Assembly: GCA_963576785.1 (NCBI GenBank)
Contig: OY756141.1
Span: 2,356,001 to 2,420,000 of the forward strand
Length of the DNA stretch: 64,000 bases
Source: Chlorophyllum brunneum
Taxonomy: Eukaryota; Basidiomycota; Agaricomycetes; Agaricales; Agaricaceae
Reading direction: 5' to 3'
This document shows, in pieces, positions 21,899-32,189 of the stretch. The notes beneath the pieces are model-generated. The model was not told where the DNA came from, searched no databases, and saw nothing but the letters and a program-made list of their open reading frames with translations. Both the position numbers and the translations under genes were made by a program. Every line of letters starts with the position of its first letter. Position 1 is the first letter of the stretch.

Positions 21899-22120
21899 TG
21901 TTAGAGTGTACAAGTTGTGATTTGCACCAAGTTATAGATTGTGAGGTAATAAATTGATTGTGTCATATGATAGGTTGAACTTAGACATCTGTGGACATCT
22001 CAGAGGCTTCTCTAGTCTCTAACATTAGTCCACAGTTTCCAGAGATATCCAGTCACTTAATAGACTTATTTCTTGCTCTCTAGGACCATTCAACAGTCCC
22101 ACTGCATACTACCTTCAACA
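21899..22120 (+). repeat. COPB-1 3' LTR
   Basis: About 205-222 bp, begins TGTTAGAGTGTACAAG. Roughly 85-90 percent alike to the inverted COPB-2 LTR (63684-63895) by eye. The last 10-20 bases do not match COPB-2, so the right boundary is approximate. Confidence 0.75.
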
Positions 22121-22655
22121 TAAACATGGGCAGCCAAAACTGCCTGGTAGTCCCCAATTAGTGGCAGACTTGTGTGAGGTGTCATGTGTTTTAAAAGTCA
22201 CCTGGGCCATGTAGCAGTCCAGGAGATGAGAACCTGGTGATACTTCAAGTACAAATGGCTTGAATGCCTCTGTTAACTCTGGCAAATGGGAGTTTGCCTC
22301 TGTGACCAGCCCCTTGACTTTAACTGCCTAAGCAGGGATCATGAGAGTGATGAACCTGGGGTGCAGAATGCACCCAGCAATATACTGATATTCTATCATG
22401 GAATATACAGGGTGGTTCTCAGAAAGTGTAGCTATCCTGTGGATGGCATGGGTAGCCAGTTTTTTGAGGTGAAGGTGGATGGGGATGAGGCTAGCTAGGG
22501 CCTCAACTCCTCCAGTAGGGCTGGTGCAGAATGTGTCAGTAATCCACAATGCAGCTTTACACTGCATAGTGTTAAGTTGTTTAAGAAGGGCCTTGTTATA
22601 AGTACCCTCATAAAACCAAAGACAGAACCCATATGTAGCAATAGGCACCACACAC
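22121..22655 (-). pseudogene. LINE-E fragment: RT thumb and RNase H start
   Basis: Minus-strand reading VPIATYGFCLWFYEGTYNKA, LNTMQCKAALWITD, SLIPIHLHLKKLA matches the post-catalytic segment of LINE-A (3740-3960) and LINE-D. It continues into the first RNase H part near 22130-22230. It has no poly(A) end of its own; its 3' side stops at COPB-1 and its 5' side at the LINE-D tail. Confidence 0.8.
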
Positions 22656-23200
22656 TTTTTTTTTTTTTGGAATCATGGCCTAAGGCCAATTTATTATACA
22701 ATGCTTGAACACAGCCTGTGGCTGGAATACAAGATAGTAAACTAGTGGGTATCCACAGAGAAATGGTAGACATGCCCCACCAAGCAGAAGTACCATTGCC
22801 TGAGACCAACAGTAGATGGAGTTGTGCCCTACTCCTAAGCCCAAAGGGCAAGGGGAGTGGAGGCCAGAGGAGGCAAGTAGGTAGGGAGGTCCCCCAACCA
22901 GCAACCCAGTCCAAAAACCAGGCCCAGTCAGTAGGTGTTAATTTACTGTAAATATCTAGCAGTAGAAACCTACCCAGTTACCAGCCTAGCTACTAGCCCC
23001 CAGAGTTCTTCTTACTGAATGCCATTCCCCTGGCCATAGTCATCCTTGCCAGAGTAATTGGCTACACTATTTGTGTGGCTATCAGTGTCTTTACCATACC
23101 TAGTCACCATAGGGGACAACTCTGGTCATAAAACTCTGAAGGTCTTCACCAGACTTCCACTAGGGTTCTCTAGTGCTGGACAATAACCCACCTACTCTAA
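22656..23200 (-). other. LINE-D poly(A) and 3' UTR
   Basis: The T tract 22656-22668 is followed by noncoding sequence. A run on the plus strand, GGCCTAAGGCCAATTTATTATA (about 22678-22699, not quoted in full elsewhere), is typical A/T-rich 3'-end sequence. No ORF of interest is present. Confidence 0.6.
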
Positions 23201-23258
23201 GCCAGTTATCCAATTCCCTGAGGAATGGATGGAAAGGTGAAAACCTGAGGATTTGCTT

Positions 23259-24213
23259 TCAAGAACTTGACAAGAGCACCTGGCATAGCTGGATATCCCC
23301 TAGAGGAATCAAACCAACTGCAGTTGGTAAGAATATGCACACAAGACTTGAAGGGAGCCCTGCATGGACATCAGAAAGGTTCATTCTGGAAGAATTGAGA
23401 CCTGTAGGCCCCAATTGGCACATGGTTGAGTATAACTCTACATATGCAGGCTGATAGTGAGTTGGACCCTGCTGTGGCAGAAGGCAGCCACAGACCTCCA
23501 TTGAAATAAGTGGGCTGGAGGGGCTTACTGTTATGCCCTTTGAGAGCCATAAACTGGATACCTGGGTAAGTAGGATCCTGGAATCAAGTGATCCAGGCAT
23601 CCTGGCAGGATTTGATAACCTTCTGATAAAGGGAGTCAAGAGAGGTTTGCAGACAGGAACCTGCAGCAACCTGAAGTTCTGTACAGTACTGTGTACAATA
23701 CCATGAATGGCCCACTTTTCTAAGAAGTAAGTGTACCAGATGTGAAGCGAGCATTTGACCCCCAAACTACTCCATAAGAGTGTTACACACAGCAAGTGAA
23801 TGAGCCTGGCCAGAGTGAATGGAGGGGTCCACTGCTCTCCTGGTAGCACCAGGGGAGTCAGTGAACAGGACAATAGAGTCACAGTCAGGGAGGCTAGTAG
23901 TCTTCCCAATTGCAATCCAGATAGTATACAGCTCTGCATTAGGAACTGTCACTCAACTGGCTGCATGCCTTGTTTGAAAGATATTCTGGCCTGATTGGTA
24001 GACCTGGGCAGCAGAAACTGCCTAGAACTTCCCCCACAGCAGTAGACTTGCATCTATAGCCACAGTGAGAACCTGAGGGTTGGTATTAGCATATTCCAAG
24101 ATATTGTTTAGATGCCAAATATGCACAGCCCTCTCATCACAAGAACAAGGAGAGTTGTGGAAGGATACCTGGGCCACAAAGTGGTCCAGGAGATGATGAT
24201 GAGGTTGAGCCAC
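23259..24213 (-). pseudogene. LINE-D RNase H
   Basis: Contains NAELYTIWIAIGKTTSLPDC and SIVLFTDSPGATRRAVDPS with an intact FTDS block, plus VTVAIDASLLL upstream (first acidic block, with AIDAS where DGS-like residues are usual). Frames change several times between the two blocks, and stops are frequent. Confidence 0.75.
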
Positions 24214-24229
24214 TATGGAGCAGGGATCA

Positions 24230-25969
24230 AACTATTCAGTGAGGGATGGAAGCATGGAGACTGTTTCTATGGGGGAATCTCTGACCTATCTAAGAAGACA
24301 ATCAGTCAACAGGAAAACTGAGAGGGGGTAAGGGGGGGCACCCTTGGCATTTGGACAATCAAGAAATGATCGAAGAAGATGGGTATTAGAGAGGGTGGCA
24401 AGTCAGTAGTTTGCTCTTGAGACCAACTTCTTCAGATGGAGGTGGATGGGGATGAAATCAGCAAGAGCTTTGGTGCAGCCAGAGGGGGATGTGCAGAGGG
24501 GGAGGTGCAAAATGCACTAGTGATCCATAAGGCAGCCTTACATTATATAGTATTGAGGGACTTGAGAAGGCTCTTGTATTGAGCCTTGTCAAAGTACCAT
24601 AGACAGAAGCCTATATTACAATAGGGATGACACATGACCTGTAGAGGAGATGCTTCTGCTTGGGGGTCAGATTGCATAAGGAATTACCAAGCATTTCCAT
24701 CACCTTGATGGTGGAGAATGCCTTGGTAGAGTAGTGACAAATGTGCTCCTGAAAATTCAAGGCATGGTCAAAATAAAAGCCCAAATACCTCCAATAGGTC
24801 TCAGGGCAGAGAGGAGTATCTCCAGTGAATGGACCAAAGCCTAGGTCAAGGGAGGGGTTAATGTCTCCAGGTTTCCTAGAGAAGTGGAAAAGTTTGGACT
24901 TATTGTGCTCCATGACAAGTGCAAACATCACAAACAGGTTAAAAAAAAACAACATATACCCTCTTGAGGGTGTCCAAGTTCTTGTCCCAAGTCCCAGCCT
25001 GGGCAACAATGGTACCATTGTCAATATATAACTGCAGAGTACTTCCAGGAGAGGTAACCTGCAGGTCAAAGACCTTCATGAGAGGTGCAATGTAGAGATC
25101 TGAGAGGACAGAGGACATAGTAGACCTTGTCTGATGCCCATATTAGTACCCCAAGGATCAGAGGCAAAGCCATTCCATATGTAAACAGTGGAGCAGCCAA
25201 CCAAATAGGAAGCAAAAAAGATCCTCATGTTAAGTGGGAACCCCTGCTTGGTGAGTATGGCCATGAGCATGTCATGGTTCAAGAAAGAGAAGAACTGAGT
25301 AATGTCAAAAGTAACCACACTTGTCTTAAGACCTTTAGCCCACCCAGCACAAACCAGGTGGGTAAGGAACAACCCAGCATCCTCAGTGGAATGCTGGCAA
25401 ATGCCTCCAAGTTCATGGGGGTGGAAGATGTCATGTTTAATAGTATTAAACTGAATTTGGTTAAAGAGCATTTTCTCAACCAGTTTACCAAGTATGTTCA
25501 GAAGCACAATAGGCCTGTTGGGGGTGGAGTAGGAGGGCTTCCCTGGTTTTGGAATGATAACTGAGAGTGACTCCTTGAAGCTGCAGGGCCAGTGACCTAC
25601 TATGAGGCAGGCATTGGCCAGATGTAGGAATACTGTCAAACAATCTTCATTGATGACAATATGCTTGAGGTGGGACCATATATCATGGTCTGGCCCTAGA
25701 GAAAACATGTTTGAGCAAGAGGCCAAGGCCTCTGTAAGCTCCAATGCCAAAAATGGGGCCCATTCCCTGACTGGGAGGTTGGGGAGGGGGTCCAGAACAG
25801 ATGTGTTACACTGCTGATCAGTGGCAGAGTTGTATGTCAAGTGGAGAGCATCCCAAAGGGAGTCCATTCCATGACAAGGCTGTCCATTAAACTGGATAGC
25901 CTTGTAGGGGGATAACTTGTGAGCCTTGACCCACTCTATTAGGTCCCAAGGTTGCTTGTTAGTGGACAT
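24230..25969 (-). pseudogene. LINE-D reverse transcriptase
   Basis: The most complete LINE RT in the window. A 297-codon piece (25969-25076) holds the fingers and palm: ESLSVIIPKPGKPSYSTPNR, RPIVLLNILGKLVEKMLFNQ, VTFDITQFFSFLNH, GIRQG. After a frame change, the catalytic site reads YIDN (about 25020-25032), one Asp to Asn. Then NLFVMFALVMEHNKSKLFHF, DLGFGPF, WRYLGFYFDHALNFQEHICH and LTPKQKHLLYRSCVIPIV (24611-25069). Thumb remnants with stops run to about 24330. It is inactive. Confidence 0.85.
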
Positions 25970-26146
25970 GATCTCTTTAATCTTGGAATTGAAGAACCAA
26001 TACTTGGCTGCTGTACAAGCATGCCTGAAGTCCCCCTGGTCACTATAGCTCCTAAAGCCTTGGTACTTGGAGAAAGAGGTAGCACATACCTTGTCCTACT
26101 AGGGACAAGTATGGTGAGTAATCTGGATCTCCTTCAAGTGGTGGGT

Positions 26147-26493
26147 CTATGCATCAGAGAAGGCTTCAGCCATGGCCTGGGCCAAGACATCCACCTGTTC
26201 TGGAAAGTCCAGAGAGGGATAATCATAAAGATCAGTCATCTCATCAATGATGTGTCCTAAAAAGGCCTCCTCTTTATCAGAGCCCTTTGGAAGGACAAGT
26301 TTGGTGATCCCAATGTTAATGGGAGTGATAGGAAGGGTGATAGTCAACAGAATGTGATCTGACATGCCCTGAAGGGATAGGTCCTGATAAGAAAAAGTCC
26401 TTGATGCATTGGGAGAAGAAATGAATACCAGATCAATCACCGATGGGCAAAGGTCTGGGTTGTGGGAGATAAACATCAGACCCAGGTTGGTTG
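26147..26493 (-). pseudogene. LINE-D endonuclease C-terminal part
   Basis: Open reading PTNLGLMFISHNPDLCPSVI, DLVFISSPNASRTFSYQDL, GMSDHILLTITLPIT shows the DLxF and SDH blocks of APE endonucleases intact. Homology with LINE-A (1-320) ends exactly at about 26493, marking a 5' truncation. Confidence 0.8.
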
Positions 26494-26676
26494 GCAGGCT
26501 ACTTCCCAAAGATCCTGGATAACATCAGTAAGGAAGAGTACTACCTCTTTACTACCATTATATAGCAAGGTTTTCCTGTGGGTCTCTACAATAGTAGGAG
26601 TGACTGGAAGTGTTAGAACTAGTGGAATATGGTCTGATGGACCTCTAAGAGAGTAATCCAACCAAGGCCTAAGGTA
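26494..26676 (-). pseudogene. LINE-C endonuclease, third piece
   Basis: Minus reading ALDYSLRGPSDHIPLVLTLP (SDHxPL block) then VETHRKTLLYNGSKEVVLFL. It continues in frame from 27731 if TIR-1 and one TA are removed. Its downstream side stops at LINE-D. Confidence 0.8.
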
Positions 26677-27728
26677 GACAACTTTTATGTGTGGCCAACA
26701 TCACATGTAGTTACTTTTCCATGATATTCTTGACCAGAAAAGGCAACTTTTAATGGAGAAACAATAGAAATTGGGAATTGTCTTGTACTTTCTTTCAAAG
26801 ACATTACATACTTTAGAGACCTAGTTTTTATAAACATATATTCCTTATATATACTAGCAAAAAATTGTATCCATTAAGCTGAAATTGAGTGAGCCTTAGC
26901 AATTACAAAATAACACAATAATTATGAGACTTAGATTAGATGACAGAACACCTGATTCTCATGTCTGTTGAAGTGGACATGAACATGTGCACAAATGTTA
27001 TTGTTTCAAAGGCTACATGGGAAATTACAGTATATTTATTTGATTCCCTTCTTGTCTAACTCCTGCATAATCCCCTCTGGAAGTACACAATGGTCTCTTT
27101 ATTTCCTAGCAGCTCATACTACTTGCCATCCATTTAAGGAAAACCAGCTCACCTTCTTGTTATTGAAGGGAATGTTGCAAAGTTTATTGGGAGACAAAAG
27201 GACAGAGATTATACTGTGATATACTATGATATTTATAATGAATTTTCTGTGGAGTAAAAAATTAATGATACTGAGAACAATGCAAAACAAAAAAAACAAT
27301 GAAATTTCTGTGGATTGGATCTCAGATTCCAACACTTGTTGTCTGTAACATCTATTTCATATATACCTATCTTCTGCCTCTTTGCTACTCTACCTTCACC
27401 ACTCTTTGTTCCATTCTATATGCTTGCTGTAGCTGCTTTCCTTCTGCAAGGCATTGAAAAATAGGAGATTCTGACATAATATGCAAGGAAGTATACCAAA
27501 TTAGTACATTCCTAACTTGTAATCTCTACTTCTCCACAAAATTACTTTTTTACATGTAATTCTTGCTTAGTTACATGTTAAAATACTTTTTCTATAGAAA
27601 CTAGGCCCATAAACCAGTGCAGGGCTGTTTAGAGTTGTACAAAATACACTTTTTCACTAAATTACAGAAAAATTTCCTTTTTCAGCACTGTCATACCTAA
27701 GCATATGATACTACACATGAAAGTTGTC
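26677..27728. mobile_element. TIR-1: 1,052-bp terminal inverted repeat element with TA duplication
   Basis: Left end GACAACTTTTATGTGT and right end ACACATGAAAGTTGTC are inverted repeats (15 of 16 match) with weaker similarity inward. TA precedes (26675-26676) and follows (27729-27730). Removing the element plus one TA rejoins the LINE-C endonuclease in one reading frame, so the boundaries are exact. TA target and TIRs suggest a Tc1/mariner-type non-autonomous DNA transposon, though the terminal GACAAC is not a signature I can assign. Interior A/T-rich, no credible transposase; longest ORFs are about 73-74 codons. Confidence 0.8.
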
Positions 27729-28033
27729 TATCTTATGAGAAATAGACAGGTCTAATGGAACAAACACCAGATCAATGACTGAAGGTTGGAGATCCTCATT
27801 GTGCAGAATGTAAGTAGGTTCAAGCTTGACTGGAAGGGCAAGGTCTAGACTAATATCTGTTCCAATGGATATTAGAGACTGTGATGTACCTGAGTAGGTG
27901 CCATAATTAGGGTCCCAAAGCTCAGAATGGCAATTAAAATCACTGCCCATATAGATATGTCTGGGCAAAGTAGTAGACTGGTCTGTAAGAAGCCTAATCA
28001 CCATGTGTTCCAAATCAGAATAAATATTCATGA
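27729..28033 (-). pseudogene. LINE-C endonuclease, second piece
   Basis: Minus reading MNIYSDLEHMVIRLL, RHIYMGSDFNCHSELWDPNY, LEPTYILHNEDLQPSVIDLV, FVPLDLSISHKI: the GSDFNCH core of the APE endonuclease and the S-x-IDLVF block. It is bounded by TIR-1 on the left and COPA-2 on the right (CATGA duplication 28029-28033). Confidence 0.88.
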
Positions 28034-28476
28034 TGTTTTCCAGTATATTAACACACAATAACAGACAGATAATCTGACTTACTGATAAAATGGTTAGTTA
28101 ATGGTAAAGTAACTAAGAGAGTTGCTGTTAGTTGAGTAGAGCAAGATAGAAATCAAGTAGATTGTCCAAAGAAACATAAAGAAATACATGCTACTTTGTA
28201 TACTAAATGTCTAGGTAGCAAACCCTAAGACCTACAAGTAATAACTATACATAATGAGTCAGTAATGACTACAGAGTCCCTTAAAACACTGCAATATGAT
28301 CAACAGTGTCCAGTAGCATAATTGGAGCAACAGAGTATCAGTCAGCTCATGTACTACATGAGGAAATGGTGAATAATGTAAGTTAGAGGGTACAGCCTTA
28401 ATGATGAATATTATATGAATAATACTGAAGAGCTAGTCACATAGAATGCAGCTATAGTAAGTACAAATGACAACAC
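28034..28476 (-). repeat. COPA-2 3' LTR
   Basis: 443 bp, TGTTGTCATTTG...CTGGAAAACA on the minus strand. Preceded on its strand by the purine tract GAGCTAGGAGGAG. Confidence 0.9.
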
Positions 28477-28503
28477 TCCTCCTAGCTCAAAGTGTGATAT
28501 GAA

Positions 28504-29361
28504 TCAAGTACCAAACTGAATAGGTAAATAATTGCAACATTTAACAGTATCCAGACTTTTCATGTAGATGTCAGTAGGGTTCTCCTCAGATTTCACATAA
28601 AATAGTTCTATTTTGCCTGTCTCAACAAGTTCATGAATAAAATACCAGTGAATTGTGACATGTTTGGACTGATGTTCAACAACTGGGTTGGAGGCCCAGA
28701 AAGTTGATTCCAAATTGTTACATATAAGATATGGAGCAGACTATTCGAACCCAATCTCACCTAGTAGCTGATGGATCCAAATAAGTTGACAAGATGTCTC
28801 ACAGATAGCAACATACTCAGCTTCTATGGTTGACAGCACTGTGGTGGCTTGTCGGTGACTCAACCAGGAAACTGGTCTGTTGGCAAACAAGACTAAATTG
28901 CTGGAAGTAGACTTACATGTAGCAAGACATCCTGCAAAGTCAGAATCTCAGAAGCCTTGAATGGACTTCTGTGATTGCCCATTAAAAACAAAGCAATAGT
29001 ATCACATGCTCAGAAGGTAGTGGCACAAGTATAAACTATGCTTGTAATACTCCTCTGAAGAACTAGCCATCTGCTGACTGAGTTTCACAATAGTATAAGC
29101 AATATCAGGTTGCAAGCCAATCATGAGATATATCAGGGATCCAATAAGTTGTTGGTACTTCTAGTAGAACTCAGGGTCAATAGTACCTTTGTAGGGTAGG
29201 AATGCATATCTTGCTAGAAGAGGTATTTGAGTTGGCCTTGCAGTAGCACCAAATTTAATAAGAACCTTATTAAGATATGAAATCTGATTGACATAGATCC
29301 ACTTGTTCTTCTAGTCCCATGAGATAGTCATGCCAAAAAACTCATTTGTTTCTCCAAGGTC
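28504..29361 (-). pseudogene. COPA-2 RNase H and RT C-terminal part
   Basis: The open C-terminal 70 codons FWASNPVVEHQSKHVTIHWY, HELVETGKIELFYVKSEENP end at 28504 before the LTR. Upstream, degraded equivalents of SDSDFAG, the IGSQPDIAYAIVKLSQ region and FFGMTI extend to the LINE-F junction. Confidence 0.85.
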
Positions 29362-30053
29362 TTTTTTGATTTATTTTCAAATCATCAATTTATATAGTGG
29401 TACTCGATTGCAGTCCATATGTACATACATATAGGGGCAGAACATACAGAATGTTCAGAGCAAGAAAAGTAAACTACAAGTAAACTAACCCTATGAGACT
29501 CGATGCCATCTAGTGCATACACTAGAGAGAATTTTGGTACCTAAGTTGAACAGCAGGAAAGAGAAAGAGAAGAAATTTGGAAAAAAGAGAGTGAAAGAGA
29601 AAAATTGATATGAAAGAAACTATCTACTCACAAACACAAAGGGAAACAACAAACAGTACTAGTGTGTAGAGGGGCATTGCCTAGACACCATGGGAAAGAT
29701 AGATTTTGAATGAAAACTACATTAAAATAGTAGACAAGCAAGGAAGGGAGAGATAGAGAAACAAATATGAAGTCTATAACTGGGAGAGTACAAGAAAATT
29801 TTTAAAAGATAAGAAAGGATTCATGCAGGCACAGACCCAAACCTCTGATAGACTTGATGATGATGCAATGGGAGTATTGAACCAGCATGAATATGAGAGC
29901 AATCAGGCTCTGGAGGGAAGCTGAATGCAGTGGGATTGCAATGCAAGAAATTAACAAACTTCTTGATGGTATCGATGCCATAGTGATGATCAAAGTTCTG
30001 ATACCAGTAGAAGATGTGTGATCTGGTTTGGACCAGTTGGTTGTCACAGTGGT
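29362..30053 (-). mobile_element. LINE-F: short 5'-truncated LINE in COPA-2 RT
   Basis: About 690 bp: T6 at 29362-29367, LINE-A-type 3' UTR, and the CCHC-like ORF2 tail (HCDNQLVQTRSHIFY, DTIKKFVNFLHCNPTAFSF). A 13-bp duplication TTTCTCCAAGGTC lies at 29349-29361 and 30054-30066, inside sequence encoding copia HDLGE. Confidence 0.93.
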
Positions 30054-30300
30054 TTTCTCCAAGGTCATGATATTCCCATTGTTCCATGAAGTTTTTCTTC
30101 ATTTGGTAATAGAAGGGGCACTTCTTGCCCATGAAGACAACATTGTTGACATAGATGAGGGCAATTATAATCAAGCCAGTCTTTGGACAGCAATTATAGT
30201 ATACTCCAGCATTGGATAGAGATTGCTTGAAGCCCATAGCAAGCAGTGACTTTGTCATCACATACCACCAAGCTAAGCTGGCTTGCTTAAGGCCATACAA
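29821..30300 (-). pseudogene. Chimeric ORF: copia RT fused in frame to LINE CCHC tail
   Basis: 159 codons with no stop. Residues 1-86 are COPA-2 RT (MYGLKQASLAWWYV, LIYVNNVVFMGKKCP, NFMEQWEYHDLGE), then from NHCDNQLVQTRSH onward LINE-F ORF2 tail. The fusion arises from the LINE-F insertion. The RT catalytic pair is NN, so any product lacks polymerase activity. I regard it as chance unless expression is shown. Confidence 0.8.
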
Positions 30301-31960
30301 TGCTTTTTGTAACCTCTATACTTTATTACATCCAAGTATGAATCCTTCTGGTTGTTCTATGAAGATTTCTTCATTCAGATCACCATATAAATAGGTGGTT
30401 TTCATGTCAATACTTTTGATCTCCCAATCTTTGACGGCTTCTAAGAAGAATAGGAGACAAGAAGTTTCATAGTAGACAACTGGAGAGAAAAGCTCATTAT
30501 AGTCAAGACCTTCCTTCTGTGAGAAACCTTTTGCTACTAGTCAAGCACAGCAATGACCATCTAACTTAGTGTTGAAAATCTATCTGTTTTTTACAACATT
30601 AACACCCTTGGTAGGGTGGTCAACTAACTCATACATATTGTGTTTCCTGAGTGCATTGAGCTCCTCAAGGCATACCTTAAGCCATTTGTCATACTTAGTA
30701 GCAGGCAACTTGGCAAGGTCCCTAAACTGGACTGACTAAGGTAACAGAGAGATTGCACTAGCCTTAGAGAGACGGTAATAGATCAATTCCATACCATCTT
30801 TGCAAATCAATCAGCAAAGCTCTTTCTCACTCAGCTCAAGCATGGGCAAATCAATATCAATGTTCTGCTCTTGTCCTAGCAGAGGAAGTTCTAGCCTATC
30901 AGGTGCATACTCATTCTCTTCTGGAATGTGATCACCAAGCCCTAGTGGGATATTAGGTTGGCTAGGGTTCTATTGTCCTTGTCTTGGCTAACCAAAAGGC
31001 TTGTACCTTTCATAATCCCTAAGGATATCCTTCAGGTATTGGTGGTTGCCATAGATGTTTCCTTCTCTTCATGGAACCTAAAGGGTAGTTCAATCATGGA
31101 GTTTTCTTGGTGCTTCAATGTCCAGATAAGGAATGAAGATCCCTTCTGGAATGGGTATGGAAGCCCAGTCATCAGCATGTGGATTAGGTGTAGGTGCAGC
31201 CTCCTCAACATCATCCTCAACCTTAACTTCTCTTAGAGGCCAAGACAGCATAGGTGGAGAGAAAGATGGAGTTGGATCCTTGTAAGATAATCTGGAAGAA
31301 AATCTTCTAGAAGAAAGAGAAGGCAGAGGCAATGGAGTCTACTCTCTGGGACTAGAAGTAGGAGTTCATGGACAAGAAGGTAGTAGCAGTGGTCCTGCAT
31401 GCAGCACACTTGGACCAGATGGTCCTGAAACAAGTCCATCTCCAGAAAGAGAAGGATTTAATCCTTCTCAATCATTTGAATTACTACTATTGGGCAGTAA
31501 TTGGCCCTGTCATTCAGACTGTGATAGACATCTGGGGAAATAGAGTTCATCAAAGACAATGTAGGAGGAGACAAAGATAGAATTATTCTACTGATAGTAC
31601 ATAAACTTAAAGTTGCTGCCATCACCTGCATAACTGATAAAGATTATCAATTCTGATTTGGGCACAAGTTTGTCTTGTTGTATCTTATCAGGAAGGTATA
31701 TGTAGGCCCTACAACCAAACACTTGGAGATAAGAAACATTTGGTTTCCTTCTAAACCATATCTCATAGGGAGTGACCCATTTCAGGTGTACTTTCCAAGC
31801 ATACAACCAGAGCAAACCTTCTGTTCCTTCAGTAGAAGCACCAGGACAGATTCCATATGTTTTGGCATATAACCCAAAGCCTAATTGGATGGGTGTGTGA
31901 ATCTTTGATGCCAGACATCATAGGATGTGATATTCTTGTTAATTGAAGTCAAGAAGAATC
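30301..31960 (-). pseudogene. COPA-2 pol: integrase remnant, spacer and RT N-terminal part
   Basis: From the RT side: DIKTTYLYG, the YNELFSPVV region, and the NPTLAKLP-like RT start; spacer 31032-31332 (VKVEDDVEEAAPTPNPHADD); then FGCRAYIYLPDKIQQDKLV and LIIFISYAGDGSNFKFM (31588-31815). At about 31810 the sequence jumps from HLKWVTPYEIWF straight back to the GICPGASTEGTE region before the zinc motif. COPA-3 has about 500 bp of integrase core between these points, so the DDE domain is deleted here. Confidence 0.85.
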
Positions 31961-32189
31961 AAAGATTTCCATTGCACAAGATATACATGTCAACAAAGTG
32001 TACTTGGTTCAAAGAAGCCCTTTGGTGACAATGTCTGCTCAGATAGGGTTTACTACAAATGTCACAAATGACAGTCTTCCTATTTGATGTTTCTGCAATC
32101 AAACCAGTTTTATCTATGATGGATTTGGTCAAGAGAAGTCTCATATCTAACTTTGGTATATGATATACTAGGTGAAGGCACAAAGTATG

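Larger units (their letters stand above)
20473..22120 (+). mobile_element. COPB-1: Ty1/copia 3' half
   Basis: Third copia family. RT/RNase H coding region from the COPC-3 junction to about 21865, then an LTR from 21899. The LTR end is uncertain: it matches COPB-2 until about 22103 and then differs; an ACA at 22118-22120 may be the end. Beyond it lies minus-strand LINE-E, which COPB-1 may have interrupted. Confidence 0.8.
22656..26493 (-). mobile_element. LINE-D: 5'-truncated LINE with endonuclease, RT and RNase H
   Basis: Minus strand from an endonuclease-internal truncation at about 26493 to a 13-nt T tract (22656-22668), the poly(A) of its strand. The order is endonuclease end, RT, thumb, RNase H and a 3' UTR unlike that of LINE-A/B/F, so it is a separate subfamily. 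No clear target duplication is visible at the two ends. Confidence 0.8.

Noticed and set aside
23259..23939. 226-codon minus ORF as a separate gene
   Set aside because: Lies in LINE-D; the RNase H block is in another frame and the ORF has no conserved motif.
22107..26661. LINE-D as a clean insertion into a single LINE (LINE-E joined to LINE-C)
   Set aside because: Joining the flanks would skip the whole RT, and the flanking bases show no target duplication; treated as separate fragments.
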